The notes under the pieces: generated by a model
Databases searched by the model: none
The model's input: only the letters and a program-made list of their open reading frames with translations
Told to the model about the DNA's origin: nothing
Part shown: positions 6,089 to 14,493 of the stretch, one piece after another
Layout of the letters: the number at the start of each line of letters is the position of its first letter
Position numbering within the stretch: the first letter of the stretch is position 1
Translations under genes and position numbers: made by a program
DNA from: a virus
Length of the DNA: 64,000 nt
Strand: one strand, 5' to 3'
Virus record (IMG/VR): IMGVR_UViG_3300017770_000005
Coordinates: 1 to 64,000 of that record

Positions 6089-6661
6089 ATGAAAGTAATC
6101 CCACAGGTAAGTTATTCTACCGTTGCAAAATTAATAAAAGATAATCATATTATAGCAATCTTTCAGGGTGCCGATGAAGGTGGTCCACGTGCATTAGGAA
6201 ATAGATCTTTCCTATTCAATCCGACAATGTATGAAATGTGGGGTCATGTAAATTTGCATAAGGGTAGAGAATGGTATAGACCAGTAGCTGGTTCTATTCT
6301 TCTGGAGGATTTTTCTGATTGGTTTGAAAATGGATCAATTAAGGAATCTCCTTTCATGACTTATGCAATCAGTGTGAAAAAAGAAAGAGCAAAAAGAATA
6401 CCTGCTATTGTGCATAAGAATAAGACTTGTAGAATACAAACTGTAACCGAAGAACAGAACTTGCATTACTATAATTTGATCAAAGCATTCAAAGATTTAA
6501 CTGGAATTCCAATCATTGGTAATACTTCATTCAATTTGAGTGGAAAACCAATGGTCCATAATTTAAAAGGTGCTCTTAGAACCCTGGAAGAATCTTCATT
6601 TGAATATCTTTATCTTCCTGAAAAGCAAACACTAATCTATTCAAAGAATCAAGAGGTTTAA
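6089..6661 (+). CDS. carbamoyltransferase C-terminal (YrdC-like) domain protein, copy 1
   Basis: A 190-residue protein equal to the C-terminal domain of NodU/TobZ-type carbamoyltransferases. It has GADEGGPRALGNRSFLFNP (family GRxExGPRALGNRSI), YRPVAGSILLED, CRIQTV and PIIGNTSFNLSGKPMV. In TobZ this YrdC-like domain makes carbamoyl-adenylate from carbamoyl phosphate and ATP, and the N-terminal Kae1-like domain transfers the carbamoyl group. Here the domain is a stand-alone gene that precedes an N-type gene by one base. The first motif has GAD where relatives have GRS or GRM, so this copy is the more divergent. Confidence 0.85.
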   Translation: MKVIPQVSYSTVAKLIKDNHIIAIFQGADEGGPRALGNRSFLFNPTMYEMWGHVNLHKGREWYRPVAGSILLEDFSDWFENGSIKESPFMTYAISVKKERAKRIPAIVHKNKTCRIQTVTEEQNLHYYNLIKAFKDLTGIPIIGNTSFNLSGKPMVHNLKGALRTLEESSFEYLYLPEKQTLIYSKNQEV

Positions 6662-6662
6662 T

Positions 6663-7928
6663 ATGTATATTTTAGGTGTAAACATATCACATGAACCATC
6701 AGCATGTCTTTTGAAAGATGGTGAAATCGTGTATTTTTCTGAGGAAGAGAGATTAACAGGCATTAAAAATCCAGAGGGATCTGTTGATGAAATCTTCCAA
6801 GAATTTGATGATACTGGTAAGATTATTGAACTTTGCCATCATGTAGATTCTATTAAAGAGTATACAACTTTCATTGATTATATTATATTTTCTTCTTATG
6901 GTAGAGATAGGGATGGTGATGATGAGGTTGTCTATAGTAGTTTTCTTCGGGGATTGCAGAATGGTGGTATAAAATTCAATACTTCTATATTTTATGCCGA
7001 CAATCATCACATTTATCATGCTGCAAATGCTTTCTTTGCATCTGGATTTGATGATGCAGCTGCACTTGTTCTAGATGGTGGTGGTGCTTTCGATGTAAAG
7101 TATAGAGCAGAAGTAACTTCTCAAAAATATGAGTATCCATTTAGAGAAATTGAAAGTATCTTTAATTGTTCTTATGATTTCCCATTCCTAGAAACTAAGT
7201 TTAAACAATGTTCTATCTTAGACTCTTTGGGTGATGAGATGCGTGGGGAGGAAGAAATTTTTTGGAAGAGGAGTAAGAATGAAATCTACTCTCGCACACG
7301 AAGTTGTGGGGATTTGTTTAATATGATTTGTGGCCTCTTTGAAATGCATGGTGGAACTGAGGCTGGTAAAATTATGGGATTATCTGGTCATCGTTTGGCA
7401 TCTGATAACCTCGAAGAGAATAAGCACATTTATAGAAACTATGAAAGAGAAAAAGCACTCTTTGTTAAAGATTGGTTTACAGAGTTTGAAGGTGTAGGGA
7501 TAACTGTATATGATCTCTACAAATATTTTGAAGACTTTATTGATGGAGTTGATCCAGAAGAATATGATGTTTCAATGGGTTCACGAGGAATCAATACCGA
7601 GTTTGATAACCCTACACTAGACTTTTATATTTGTGCATCTCTTGCTGAAAAACTTCAGAATACAACTTTCAAACATACATGCACTCTAATTAAGAAAGCA
7701 TTGGATCTTACTGGTAAAAATAAGATTGTACTTTCTGGAGGTTATTTTTTAAATTGTGTGAACAACTATAAATACACTGTAGCATTTCCAAATGTAGAAT
7801 TCTTTGTAGATCCTATTGCACATGATGCTGGAACAGCAATAGGAGCAGCAAAATACTTATGGTATGGAATAAGTAAAAGCAAAGATAAAATCCCATTCAA
7901 ACACCTTTATTTTGGACCTAGTGTATGA
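6663..7928 (+). CDS. carbamoyltransferase N-terminal (Kae1-like) domain protein, copy 1
   Basis: A 421-residue protein equal to the N-terminal domain of NodU/CmcH carbamoyltransferases. It has MYILGVNISHEPSACLLKDG, EEERLTG, the metal-binding NHHIYHAANAFFASGF (H115, H119) and LVLDGGG with D138. The C-terminal SGGYFLNCVNNYKY and PIAHDAGTAIGAAKY complete the family pattern. It would transfer carbamoyl to a hydroxyl, often on a sugar. The usual fused C-terminal domain is missing and is encoded by the next gene, which overlaps it by 4 bases (ATGA), so the pair probably acts as a complex. Confidence 0.88.
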   Translation: MYILGVNISHEPSACLLKDGEIVYFSEEERLTGIKNPEGSVDEIFQEFDDTGKIIELCHHVDSIKEYTTFIDYIIFSSYGRDRDGDDEVVYSSFLRGLQNGGIKFNTSIFYADNHHIYHAANAFFASGFDDAAALVLDGGGAFDVKYRAEVTSQKYEYPFREIESIFNCSYDFPFLETKFKQCSILDSLGDEMRGEEEIFWKRSKNEIYSRTRSCGDLFNMICGLFEMHGGTEAGKIMGLSGHRLASDNLEENKHIYRNYEREKALFVKDWFTEFEGVGITVYDLYKYFEDFIDGVDPEEYDVSMGSRGINTEFDNPTLDFYICASLAEKLQNTTFKHTCTLIKKALDLTGKNKIVLSGGYFLNCVNNYKYTVAFPNVEFFVDPIAHDAGTAIGAAKYLWYGISKSKDKIPFKHLYFGPSV

Positions 7929-8482
7929 AAATAAAATATGATGTTACATATGATGATGTTGTTGAATTAATTTTAGAAGAAAAAATTGGAGCAATACATC
8001 AAGGAAGATCCGAAGTTGGTCCTAGAGCATTGGGAAATAGATCAATAATTTTTGATCCAAGAATTCCTGGTGGAAAAGATATAGTTAATATTGTAAAAAA
8101 GAGGGAAAGTTTTAGACCATTTGCTGGTTCTGTTTTAGAAGAACATGCTGATAAATGGTTTGAGATGATTGGTCTTGAAAGATCTCCCTATATGACATTT
8201 AACCTTAGAGTGAAGGATGGAATGTCAGATTACATTCCTGCAATTACTCATGTAGATCAAACTTGTAGAATTCAAACCGTAAGTAAGGAAGAAAATTTTC
8301 ATTATTATAATTTGATTAAAACTTTCTATATGAGCACACAGGTTCCAATCTTGTTAAATACATCATTCAATCTTGCTGGTGATGCAATAGTAGAAACTGT
8401 AGAGCAAGCAATAAATTCTTTAGAGAAATCTGAACTTCATTATGTTTATTTCGCAGATGTCAGCATGTTGGTGGTAAAATGA
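7925..8482 (+). CDS. carbamoyltransferase C-terminal (YrdC-like) domain protein, copy 2
   Basis: A 185-residue paralogue of the gene at 6089. The motifs are closer to the family norm: GRSEVGPRALGNRSIIFDPR, FRPFAGSVLEEH, CRIQTVS and PILLNTSFNLAGDAIVETVEQA. By analogy with TobZ it would form carbamoyl-adenylate. It overlaps the preceding N-type gene and the following N-type gene by 4 bases each, giving a coupled N-C-N stretch. It could serve either N-type partner. Confidence 0.88.
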   Translation: MKIKYDVTYDDVVELILEEKIGAIHQGRSEVGPRALGNRSIIFDPRIPGGKDIVNIVKKRESFRPFAGSVLEEHADKWFEMIGLERSPYMTFNLRVKDGMSDYIPAITHVDQTCRIQTVSKEENFHYYNLIKTFYMSTQVPILLNTSFNLAGDAIVETVEQAINSLEKSELHYVYFADVSMLVVK

Positions 8483-9702
8483 AAGACTATAATGTAGCTG
8501 CTATGTCCTGTAGTGGACATGAAGCAGGTGTAACTATGCTTCGCAATGGTGAAATCCATGAGATTCTTTTGGAAGAAAGATTATCTGGCAAAAAGCATGA
8601 TAACTTTTTATACTATATTTTTGGGAGTCTAAAAAAGTTTCATGATGAGTATGGTCTCGATGAAATTATTCTACTCAATGGAGAAGATGCAGAATTTCGG
8701 GACATGATTGACATGTTGGAGAAATATAAACTCAATCATATTAAAAGGGAGCAAGAAGTTCAGGAGCATCATTTATATCATGCTGCTTCAGCATTTTATG
8801 CCTCAGGATTTGAAGATGCTGCTTGTATTGTTATTGATGGATGGGGTGCAGACTATAGAGTTGATACTCTAATGGAACTGGCAGGTATTGAATTGAACGA
8901 GGAGGAACTAAAGCAGGCTCAGGCATGGGATGATGTCATGTTCCTAGAGAGTACATCAATATATGATGCACAATATCCACATGGGTTTACTCCATTGTGG
9001 AAAAACTTTATTGTTCCATCACCACAACCCAGAGGATTTATTGAAGTCTATTTTCCAAATGACTTCTTTGAAATGATGACTGCAAATGATAAAATTGATG
9101 TCAATTCATGTTACGACATTGGCATTATGTATGGGACAGTTACATATCATCTAGGATGGCATCGTGATGAATGTGGTAAGACAATGGGTCTTTCTGCATA
9201 CGGGAAACAGAATGAACAGTTCCCACCATTCATTCTTGATAACGGAATGGCAAATATGAATGTGTTCTATAGTAATAGACTATTCAATACAACAAACTTC
9301 CCAGTTCTTAGACATCATGATGATTTCCAGAAGAAGGCAGATTTGGCATGGGAGATACAAAACTCTATGGAAGAAGTTTTGAGAATGAGAGTTGAACAAA
9401 CTTTAGATCTGAGACCAGAAACTAAGAATATTGTATTCTCTGGTGGATGTGCATTGAATATATGTGCGAACTCAGTAATTCAAGAAGAGTATCCTGATAT
9501 TAATTTCTATATTGATCCTATTGCAGGTGATGCATGTCAATCATTTGGTGCAGCAAAATTATTCCACTACGAAAGAACACAAGATACAACGATTAGACCA
9601 TTAGATTCCATCTATAAGGGTAAAATTCCACCATCAAACAGTATTTTAAAGAAGCAAATTGAACTAGAGGTTGCAAGACAGGACAAATTAGGTTATAATT
9701 GA
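8479..9702 (+). CDS. carbamoyltransferase N-terminal (Kae1-like) domain protein, copy 2
   Basis: A 407-residue protein of the same family as the gene at 6663 but clearly diverged. It has CSGHEAGVTMLRNGEI, LEERLSGKKHD, EHHLYHAASAFYASGF (H97, H101), IVIDGWGAD (D120), KTMGLSAYGKQ and FSGGCALNICAN. Metal-binding and glycine-rich motifs are intact. No YrdC-like domain follows in the same frame. The next gene is a sugar-nucleotide dehydratase-like enzyme, so the substrate may be a sugar. Confidence 0.87.
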   Translation: MKDYNVAAMSCSGHEAGVTMLRNGEIHEILLEERLSGKKHDNFLYYIFGSLKKFHDEYGLDEIILLNGEDAEFRDMIDMLEKYKLNHIKREQEVQEHHLYHAASAFYASGFEDAACIVIDGWGADYRVDTLMELAGIELNEEELKQAQAWDDVMFLESTSIYDAQYPHGFTPLWKNFIVPSPQPRGFIEVYFPNDFFEMMTANDKIDVNSCYDIGIMYGTVTYHLGWHRDECGKTMGLSAYGKQNEQFPPFILDNGMANMNVFYSNRLFNTTNFPVLRHHDDFQKKADLAWEIQNSMEEVLRMRVEQTLDLRPETKNIVFSGGCALNICANSVIQEEYPDINFYIDPIAGDACQSFGAAKLFHYERTQDTTIRPLDSIYKGKIPPSNSILKKQIELEVARQDKLGYN

Positions 9703-9721
9703 AAAGTATTTGAGAAAAGAC

Positions 9722-10738
9722 ATGAAAAGAGCGTTAATTACTGGTGGTGCAGGTTTTATTGCACATCATTTAATTTCACAGATTCTGAGAAACACAGACT
9801 GGGAAGTAGTTACGTTAGATCGTCTAGACTTTAGTGGAAATCTTAATCGTCTTCAAGATGTTTTAAAAGATTTTTCTGCTGAGGATCGTTCTCGGGTGAG
9901 GATTGTATTCCATGATCTAAAAGCAGCAGTGAATCCACTGATTGCTGCAGACATTGGTAAGATTGACTACATTCTTCACCTTGCTGCTGGTTCTCATGTT
10001 GACCGCAGCATCGAATATCCTATGGAATTTGTCATGGATAACGTTGTAGCAACCTGCAACATCCTTGACTATGCTCGTAGTCTAGATCATCTAGAAAGAT
10101 TTGTTTACTTTGGTACTGATGAAGTCCTTGGTCCTGCACCAGACGGTATTCTGTATGATGAAAACGATCGTTATAATTCTACCAACCCATACAGTGCAAC
10201 TAAAGCAGGTGGTGAGGAACTCGCAGTTGCTTTCCACAACACTTATGGTGTACCTGTATACATTACTCACACAATGAATGTCTTTGGGCAACGTCAACAC
10301 CCAGAAAAGTTTATTCCTATGTGCATTAAACGTGCTCGTGATGGTGAGACAATTACAATCCATAGTGATCCAACTAAGGAAATCCCTGGTTCACGACACT
10401 ATATCCATGCTGAAGATGTTGCTGATGCACTTCTGTTTCTTCTTGGTAAGAACGTAGAGTCATCTACTTGGGGAGGTGCAAGGTGTCCTAAGTTTAACAT
10501 CGTTGGTGCGGAAGAACTCAACAATCTTCAACTTGCACAGATGATTGCTGATGCTCAGGGTAAAGAACTTAAGTATGAGATGGTTGACTTCCACTCTGCA
10601 CGTCCTGGACATGATTTACGATATGCATTATCTGGTGAAAGGATGAAGGCAATGGGATGGCAACCAAAAGATATCCGTAATCGTGTCAAGGAAGTTGTTG
10701 AATGGACCCTAGCAAACGAACGTTGGATTAAGATCTAA
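9722..10738 (+). CDS. dTDP-glucose 4,6-dehydratase-like SDR enzyme
   Basis: A 338-residue extended short-chain dehydrogenase starting at MKRALITGGAG (a TTG at 9710 is an alternative). The NAD-binding GGAGFIAHHL has Ala where RmlB enzymes usually have the third Gly. Other RmlB hallmarks are present: HLAAGSHVDRSIEYP, FGTDEV with the Asp-Glu pair used in dehydration, YSATK as the YxxxK catalytic pair, FGQRQHPEKFIP and SRHYIHAEDVADALL. The likely reaction is 4,6-dehydration (or epimerisation) of a nucleotide sugar. It ends the carbamoyltransferase run, which suggests a joint route to a modified sugar. Confidence 0.8.
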   Translation: MKRALITGGAGFIAHHLISQILRNTDWEVVTLDRLDFSGNLNRLQDVLKDFSAEDRSRVRIVFHDLKAAVNPLIAADIGKIDYILHLAAGSHVDRSIEYPMEFVMDNVVATCNILDYARSLDHLERFVYFGTDEVLGPAPDGILYDENDRYNSTNPYSATKAGGEELAVAFHNTYGVPVYITHTMNVFGQRQHPEKFIPMCIKRARDGETITIHSDPTKEIPGSRHYIHAEDVADALLFLLGKNVESSTWGGARCPKFNIVGAEELNNLQLAQMIADAQGKELKYEMVDFHSARPGHDLRYALSGERMKAMGWQPKDIRNRVKEVVEWTLANERWIKI

Positions 10739-10741
10739 ATA
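10735..10741 (+). promoter_or_regulatory. late-type promoter box (CTAAATA)
   Basis: CTAAATA contains the TAA stop of the dehydratase gene and lies 21 bases before the next start codon. Confidence 0.5.
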
Positions 10742-10761
10742 AACTACACTCATTGATAATT

Positions 10762-11013
10762 ATGGCAACATATCCTGTTAAGAATAAACAAACTGGTGAA
10801 ACCAAAGAAGTGAAAATGAGTATTCATGATTGGGACCAGTGGAATGAAGATAATCCAGAGTGGGAAAGATATTACACTCCCGAAAATTCACCTGGATTGG
10901 GACTAGAACCAATTGGTGAGTGGAAAGACAAACTTGTTAAATCAAAACCAGGATGGAATGAAGTTCTAGAAAGAGCATCAAAACAACCTGGAGCACAAAA
11001 CCTAAAGATCTGA
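10762..11013 (+). CDS. conserved hypothetical protein
   Basis: An 83-residue protein starting MATYPVKNKQTGETKEVKMS, with several Trp residues (DWDQWNEDNPEWERYY, GEWKDKL) and the end PGWNEVLERASKQPGAQNLKI. The beginning resembles short FmdB-like zinc-ribbon proteins but has no cysteines, so no zinc site is possible. It is linked to phoH by a one-base gap. A late-type box lies just upstream. Function unknown. Confidence 0.6.
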   Translation: MATYPVKNKQTGETKEVKMSIHDWDQWNEDNPEWERYYTPENSPGLGLEPIGEWKDKLVKSKPGWNEVLERASKQPGAQNLKI

Positions 11014-11014
11014 T

Positions 11015-11776
11015 ATGGCTAGAAGGAAAAGAAACAACAATAACGTTGGTATTAATTCTGAGTACCATCGTCAAGCACTTAAGGGTAAGAAACCAATCAA
11101 TACAGATCACCTTTTAAAAGTTGAACCACTTACTGATAATCAGAAGAAGTTGTTCAAATCTTATGAGGAAGGAAAGCACGTTGTTGCCTATGGAACTGCT
11201 GGTACTGGTAAGACATTTATTACTTTGTACCATGCGATTAAAGAAGCTTTAGATCAATTTACACCATATGAAAAGGTGTATATTATTAGATCCCTTGTGT
11301 CAACTAGAGAGATTGGTTTTCTTCCAGGAGATCATGATGACAAATCTAATCTCTATCAGATTCCATATAAGAACATGGTTAAGTACATGTTCCAAATGCC
11401 TTCTGATGCTGAGTTTGAAATGCTCTATGGCAATCTAAAGACTCAGGGAACAGTTGGTTTTTGGAGTACATCATTCATTCGTGGCACTACATTTGATAAT
11501 TCTATTCTCCTCATTGACGAATTTCAAAACTTGAACTATCATGAACTTGATAGTATTATTACACGGGTTGGTGACAACTGTAAGATTATGTTCTGCGGTG
11601 ATGCAAGTCAAAGTGATTTGGTAAAGACCAACGAAAAGAATGGTATCTTTGACTTTATGAAAATTCTAGAGCAAATGCCTTCAGTAGATATCGTTGAGTT
11701 TGATGCTGATGATATTGTAAGATCTGGTCTTTGTAGAGAATATATTGTCGCAAAAAATGAATTAGGTATTGTATGA
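11015..11776 (+). CDS. phoH: PhoH-like ATPase
   Basis: A 253-residue P-loop ATPase with the PhoH layout: PLTDNQKKLFKSY, Walker A AYGTAGTGKTFI, the IIRSLVSTREIGFLPGD segment, Walker B NSILLIDEFQNL and the sensor region IMFCGDASQSDL. PhoH-type proteins are nearly universal in cyanophages; a helicase or ribonuclease-related role is suspected but not settled. A basic N-terminal tail (ARRKRNNNN) may bind nucleic acid. The stop overlaps the next start by 4 bases. Confidence 0.92.
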   Translation: MARRKRNNNNVGINSEYHRQALKGKKPINTDHLLKVEPLTDNQKKLFKSYEEGKHVVAYGTAGTGKTFITLYHAIKEALDQFTPYEKVYIIRSLVSTREIGFLPGDHDDKSNLYQIPYKNMVKYMFQMPSDAEFEMLYGNLKTQGTVGFWSTSFIRGTTFDNSILLIDEFQNLNYHELDSIITRVGDNCKIMFCGDASQSDLVKTNEKNGIFDFMKILEQMPSVDIVEFDADDIVRSGLCREYIVAKNELGIV

Positions 11777-12477
11777 AGTATGATGTTTACTATGATCCTG
11801 TAAATTTTCATGATGAAAATATAATTGAGCATGAGGATCGTAGTTCTCATTCAGATTATACCTACAGTCAATGTCCTGTTTGGGGGCATATGTTTGACCG
11901 AACCTTTATTGGATATTCTCCTGTAGATTTTTCACTACAATATGAAGGTGACATTCTAAAGTATCAAATTGATGAGGAACCTTGTGTTACCATTAAGTTA
12001 GATGATGTTGATGAAGAATATGGTGACGAAAATATTTTCTTCACACTAAGTGATCTGGATAGTGATATCCATGTCATTCAGTTATCATTCATCAATTCAT
12101 TTTTCTGGACATCATATAAACAAGAATACTTGTGGTTTGAATTTTTAGATCACCCACAAACATTTGCTGATAATAACTTTGTTGCTATTGGTGGATGGTT
12201 TAATCTTGCCAATCATCCAAGAACAACTTCTCTTGGTATTAAATATGAAGCAAACTCACATGGAGTTATGATAGAGAGAGGTGATCCACTCTATCGAGTT
12301 CGTTTCTATACTGATAATATGAACGACAAACCAATTCTTAAGAAGAAAAAATCAACGGATAGTATGTTTGATGCTCTCGAAAATCGAAGAGAAGTTTTAT
12401 CTGAAGATTCAAAGTTCTTAAAAGAAGTTTTATTTGACAAAAACCTAAGAGGAAAATGCCCTTATCATGACGTTTAA
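11773..12477 (+). CDS. hypothetical protein between phoH and an exonuclease
   Basis: A 234-residue acidic protein with many beta-type segments (FFTLSDLDSDIHVIQLSFIN, WFNLANHPRTTSLGIKYEAN) and the conserved-looking stretch HGVMIERGDPLYRVRFYTD. The C-terminus is helical and basic (KKKKSTDSMFDALENRREVL). Its start overlaps phoH and its end overlaps the exonuclease gene. The middle vaguely resembles the DUF6065 family, but I do not assign it. Function unknown. Confidence 0.5.
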   Translation: MKYDVYYDPVNFHDENIIEHEDRSSHSDYTYSQCPVWGHMFDRTFIGYSPVDFSLQYEGDILKYQIDEEPCVTIKLDDVDEEYGDENIFFTLSDLDSDIHVIQLSFINSFFWTSYKQEYLWFEFLDHPQTFADNNFVAIGGWFNLANHPRTTSLGIKYEANSHGVMIERGDPLYRVRFYTDNMNDKPILKKKKSTDSMFDALENRREVLSEDSKFLKEVLFDKNLRGKCPYHDV

Positions 12478-13141
12478 TCACATTAATCTAGATCTACCAG
12501 AACTAACTAGAGAAACTATTGATGGAGTTCGATATTATACAGTACCGAATCATGATGGTCCATTAAAGTTTGTATCTGCCACATCAGTTACCAGTCACTT
12601 TAATCGTGAAATTTTTATAAAGTGGAGAAAAAGAGTTGGTGAAGCAGAAGCTAATAAAGTAACCAAACAATCTACAAGTCGTGGTACTGACATGCACACT
12701 CTTGTAGAGAACTTTCTTCACAATAAAGAACTACCTTCTGGTTCTGTTCAACCACTGTCAGAGTTTCTATATTTGATTGCAAAAGATGATCTTAATAGGA
12801 TCGATAATATTCATGCTCTTGAAAGGTCCCTATATAGTCAGCAGTTAGGTATCGCTGGAACCGTCGATTGTATTGCAGAATTTGACGGTGAGTTAGCAAT
12901 AATTGACTTCAAGACATCTAAGAAACCCAAACCCAGAGCATGGATCGAAAACTATTTTGTTCAATGTGCGGCATATGCGTGTATGTTGTTTGAATTGACG
13001 GGTATTTCAGTCAAGAAATTCGTAATCATCATGTCATGTGAAAGTGGAGAATGCGTAGTCTATGAGGAAAGAAACAAATCAAAATATATCAAACTTCTCA
13101 CTCAATACATTAGAAAGTTTGTCGAAGATAAACTGTCTTGA
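12467..13141 (+). CDS. PD-(D/E)XK exonuclease (MGME1/RecB-like)
   Basis: A 224-residue nuclease with the motif order of MGME1/RecB-type exonucleases: SATSVTSHFN near the front, STSRGTDMHTLVENFL, GIAGTVDCIAEFDGELAIIDFKTSKK (the Asp and the DFKTS motif form the PD-(D/E)XK metal site) and the later YFVQCAAYACMLFELTG helix with the conserved Gln. It probably processes DNA ends in replication or host-DNA breakdown. It overlaps the previous gene by 11 bases. The sigma70 promoter for gp33 begins inside its stop region. Confidence 0.8.
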   Translation: MTFNHINLDLPELTRETIDGVRYYTVPNHDGPLKFVSATSVTSHFNREIFIKWRKRVGEAEANKVTKQSTSRGTDMHTLVENFLHNKELPSGSVQPLSEFLYLIAKDDLNRIDNIHALERSLYSQQLGIAGTVDCIAEFDGELAIIDFKTSKKPKPRAWIENYFVQCAAYACMLFELTGISVKKFVIIMSCESGECVVYEERNKSKYIKLLTQYIRKFVEDKLS

Positions 13142-13166
13142 CCTTTAAAGTATCTAATGTTATAAT
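13138..13166 (+). promoter_or_regulatory. sigma70-type promoter before gp33
   Basis: TTGACC (13138-13143) and TATAAT (13161-13166) have a 17-base spacer. The -35 box overlaps the exonuclease stop codon. It should drive gp33 and perhaps gp59. Confidence 0.75.
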
Positions 13167-13190
13167 GTTATTATGAATTAATTTTATTAT

Positions 13191-13484
13191 ATGTTATCAA
13201 TCTTTTCCGATATTATGCCGAAGAAAGAAAACGAAGAGTTAAATAAAGAACTAGAAAGTAAATTCTATTCTCAGGTGAAAGTGTCGCAGGATATTGAAGA
13301 AATCTATACCAAGAATTCTGATATGAGTTACATTGATAGTGTAATGCATTTCTGTGAACTCAATAAGATAGATGTTGAATCTATTCCTAAACTAATCTCA
13401 AAACCGTTAAAAGAAAAAATTAAATACGAAGCAATGGAACTTAACTTCCTAAAGAGAACTAGTAGAGCTAAACTCTCAATTTGA
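13191..13484 (+). CDS. 33: late transcription coactivator gp33
   Basis: A 97-residue protein. The segment DMSYIDSVMHFCELNKIDVE continuing to SIPKLISKPLKEKIKYEAMELNFL aligns with T4 gp33 (SYLEATTAFLEENSI..., IIEKIQSEAIDENLL) in order and spacing. gp33 bridges RNA polymerase and the sliding clamp to activate late promoters, and the many late-type boxes in this window are its expected targets. It precedes gp59 and gp32, as expected in this group. The start could also be MPKKENEEL at 13215; there is no clear ribosome binding site before 13191. Confidence 0.7.
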   Translation: MLSIFSDIMPKKENEELNKELESKFYSQVKVSQDIEEIYTKNSDMSYIDSVMHFCELNKIDVESIPKLISKPLKEKIKYEAMELNFLKRTSRAKLSI

Positions 13485-13514
13485 AAATCGATTTTTAGTT
13501 CCAAAAAAGGTCGT

Positions 13515-13561
13515 AAAAAAATCCCCAAAATTTTTTCGCACGAAGGGTTTTTCAAAATATT
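13515..13561 (+). repeat. gp59 leader copy of a repeated 5' element
   Basis: A 47-base AT-rich element ending exactly at the gp59 ATG: A7-T-CCCC-AAAA-T6-C, then CGAAGGGTTTTTCAAAAT. A close copy ends at the start codon of the small gene at 33094. The A and T runs can pair around CCCC. See the copy at 33049-33093. Confidence 0.6.
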
Positions 13562-14158
13562 ATGTTGAAGATGACTCCATTTGATTGTTATAAAACTTAT
13601 CTTGGTTTAAAGAATCATTTCACAAAAGATTCTTATGATTACCACAAGTATTGTGGTAAAACCCGTGCCTCTCTTCAGTCTTTCTACAAGAGGAAAGATA
13701 GGTACTGGTTTGAAAAAATTTCTAGACAGAAAGATGATGATGAAGTTAGAGACTTTTTTGTTTCTAACTTCATTTCTTGTGATGATCCACAGACTCTATG
13801 GATTGGTGAGATCATTCGTTCTGGTCAGATGAATTATAATAAGTGGCAGAAGAGGAATCAATCTTTGTCATATGTTTTTCGAGAAGAAGTTCAAAGTCTC
13901 ATTGAGAATAAAGACTTTGACTCATTGTTTTCTGTAGAAAAAGGTCATCCAATTATCTTAAAGAAGCATTTGTGTGGTGATATTTCTATCGAATCTTTGG
14001 TAATCTTGGAAAAGATCTTAGGATATAAGAAGCACTTTGATAAGTCTTTGAAAGATCCAGTATGGGAATTGACCAGTCTACGAATTAAAAAGTATATTCC
14101 TTTTCTAAATATCGATGTCTTTAAATACAAAAAAATCTTAAAGGAGATAGTTTTATGA
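13562..14158 (+). CDS. 59: helicase loader gp59
   Basis: A 198-residue basic protein. The front FDCYKTYLGLKNHFTKDSYD, then KTRASLQSFYKRKDRYWFEKI and FFVSNFISCDDPQTLWIGEI, match T4 gp59 (KRRDKYFFQKL, LALIFISNL, AWIGDI) in order. gp59 loads the gp41 replicative helicase onto gp32-coated DNA. A second in-frame ATG is at 13571. Its end overlaps the DUF1825 gene by 4 bases. It sits close upstream of gp32, which it contacts in T4. Confidence 0.8.
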   Translation: MLKMTPFDCYKTYLGLKNHFTKDSYDYHKYCGKTRASLQSFYKRKDRYWFEKISRQKDDDEVRDFFVSNFISCDDPQTLWIGEIIRSGQMNYNKWQKRNQSLSYVFREEVQSLIENKDFDSLFSVEKGHPIILKKHLCGDISIESLVILEKILGYKKHFDKSLKDPVWELTSLRIKKYIPFLNIDVFKYKKILKEIVL

Positions 14159-14493
14159 CTTTCTTTGAATCTGAACTTGTGAAGAATGAGATGGATGAGA
14201 TCTCTAAACTACAAGAAAAAGTCTATTCAAATGTGTTTGTCTTTCCAAGTTTAGATAGAGATGGCAAACTTAAACATATTAGTGATCTTGAGATGCTTAT
14301 GGAGAAACAAAAGATTCTTTACATGAGACTTGCATTATCAGATGATCCAGATGCATTGAATATGAAATTAAAAATTCAAGATTCTGCAACAATGATGGGT
14401 CTTCCTGAAGATGTTGACATGAACGCACTCTTTGCTAATATGACTAAGTTGGTTGGTAATCTCAAAGAGCAATTGCTCAAGGAAATCGATTGA
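14155..14493 (+). CDS. DUF1825 family protein (cyanobacterial type)
   Basis: A 112-residue protein. MTFFESELVKNEMDEISKLQ, then FPSLDRDGKLKHISDLEMLMEKQKILYMRLALSDD and a final segment with Met and Asn, follow the cyanobacterial DUF1825 pattern (MxFFDSEIVQ.., DREGK..FIEQMEALMER..I.MKRFELS). The family is widespread in cyanobacteria and of unknown function, so this is a good host marker. It lies between gp59 and gp32, overlaps gp59 by ATGA, and the gp32 promoter starts in its stop region. Confidence 0.8.
   Translation: MTFFESELVKNEMDEISKLQEKVYSNVFVFPSLDRDGKLKHISDLEMLMEKQKILYMRLALSDDPDALNMKLKIQDSATMMGLPEDVDMNALFANMTKLVGNLKEQLLKEID

Noticed and set aside
13485-13561. Remnant coding copy of the 33004 frame in front of gp59
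   Set aside because: One frame gives a similar peptide (KKIPKIF), but stop codons and the end at the ATG in both copies fit a shared leader better.
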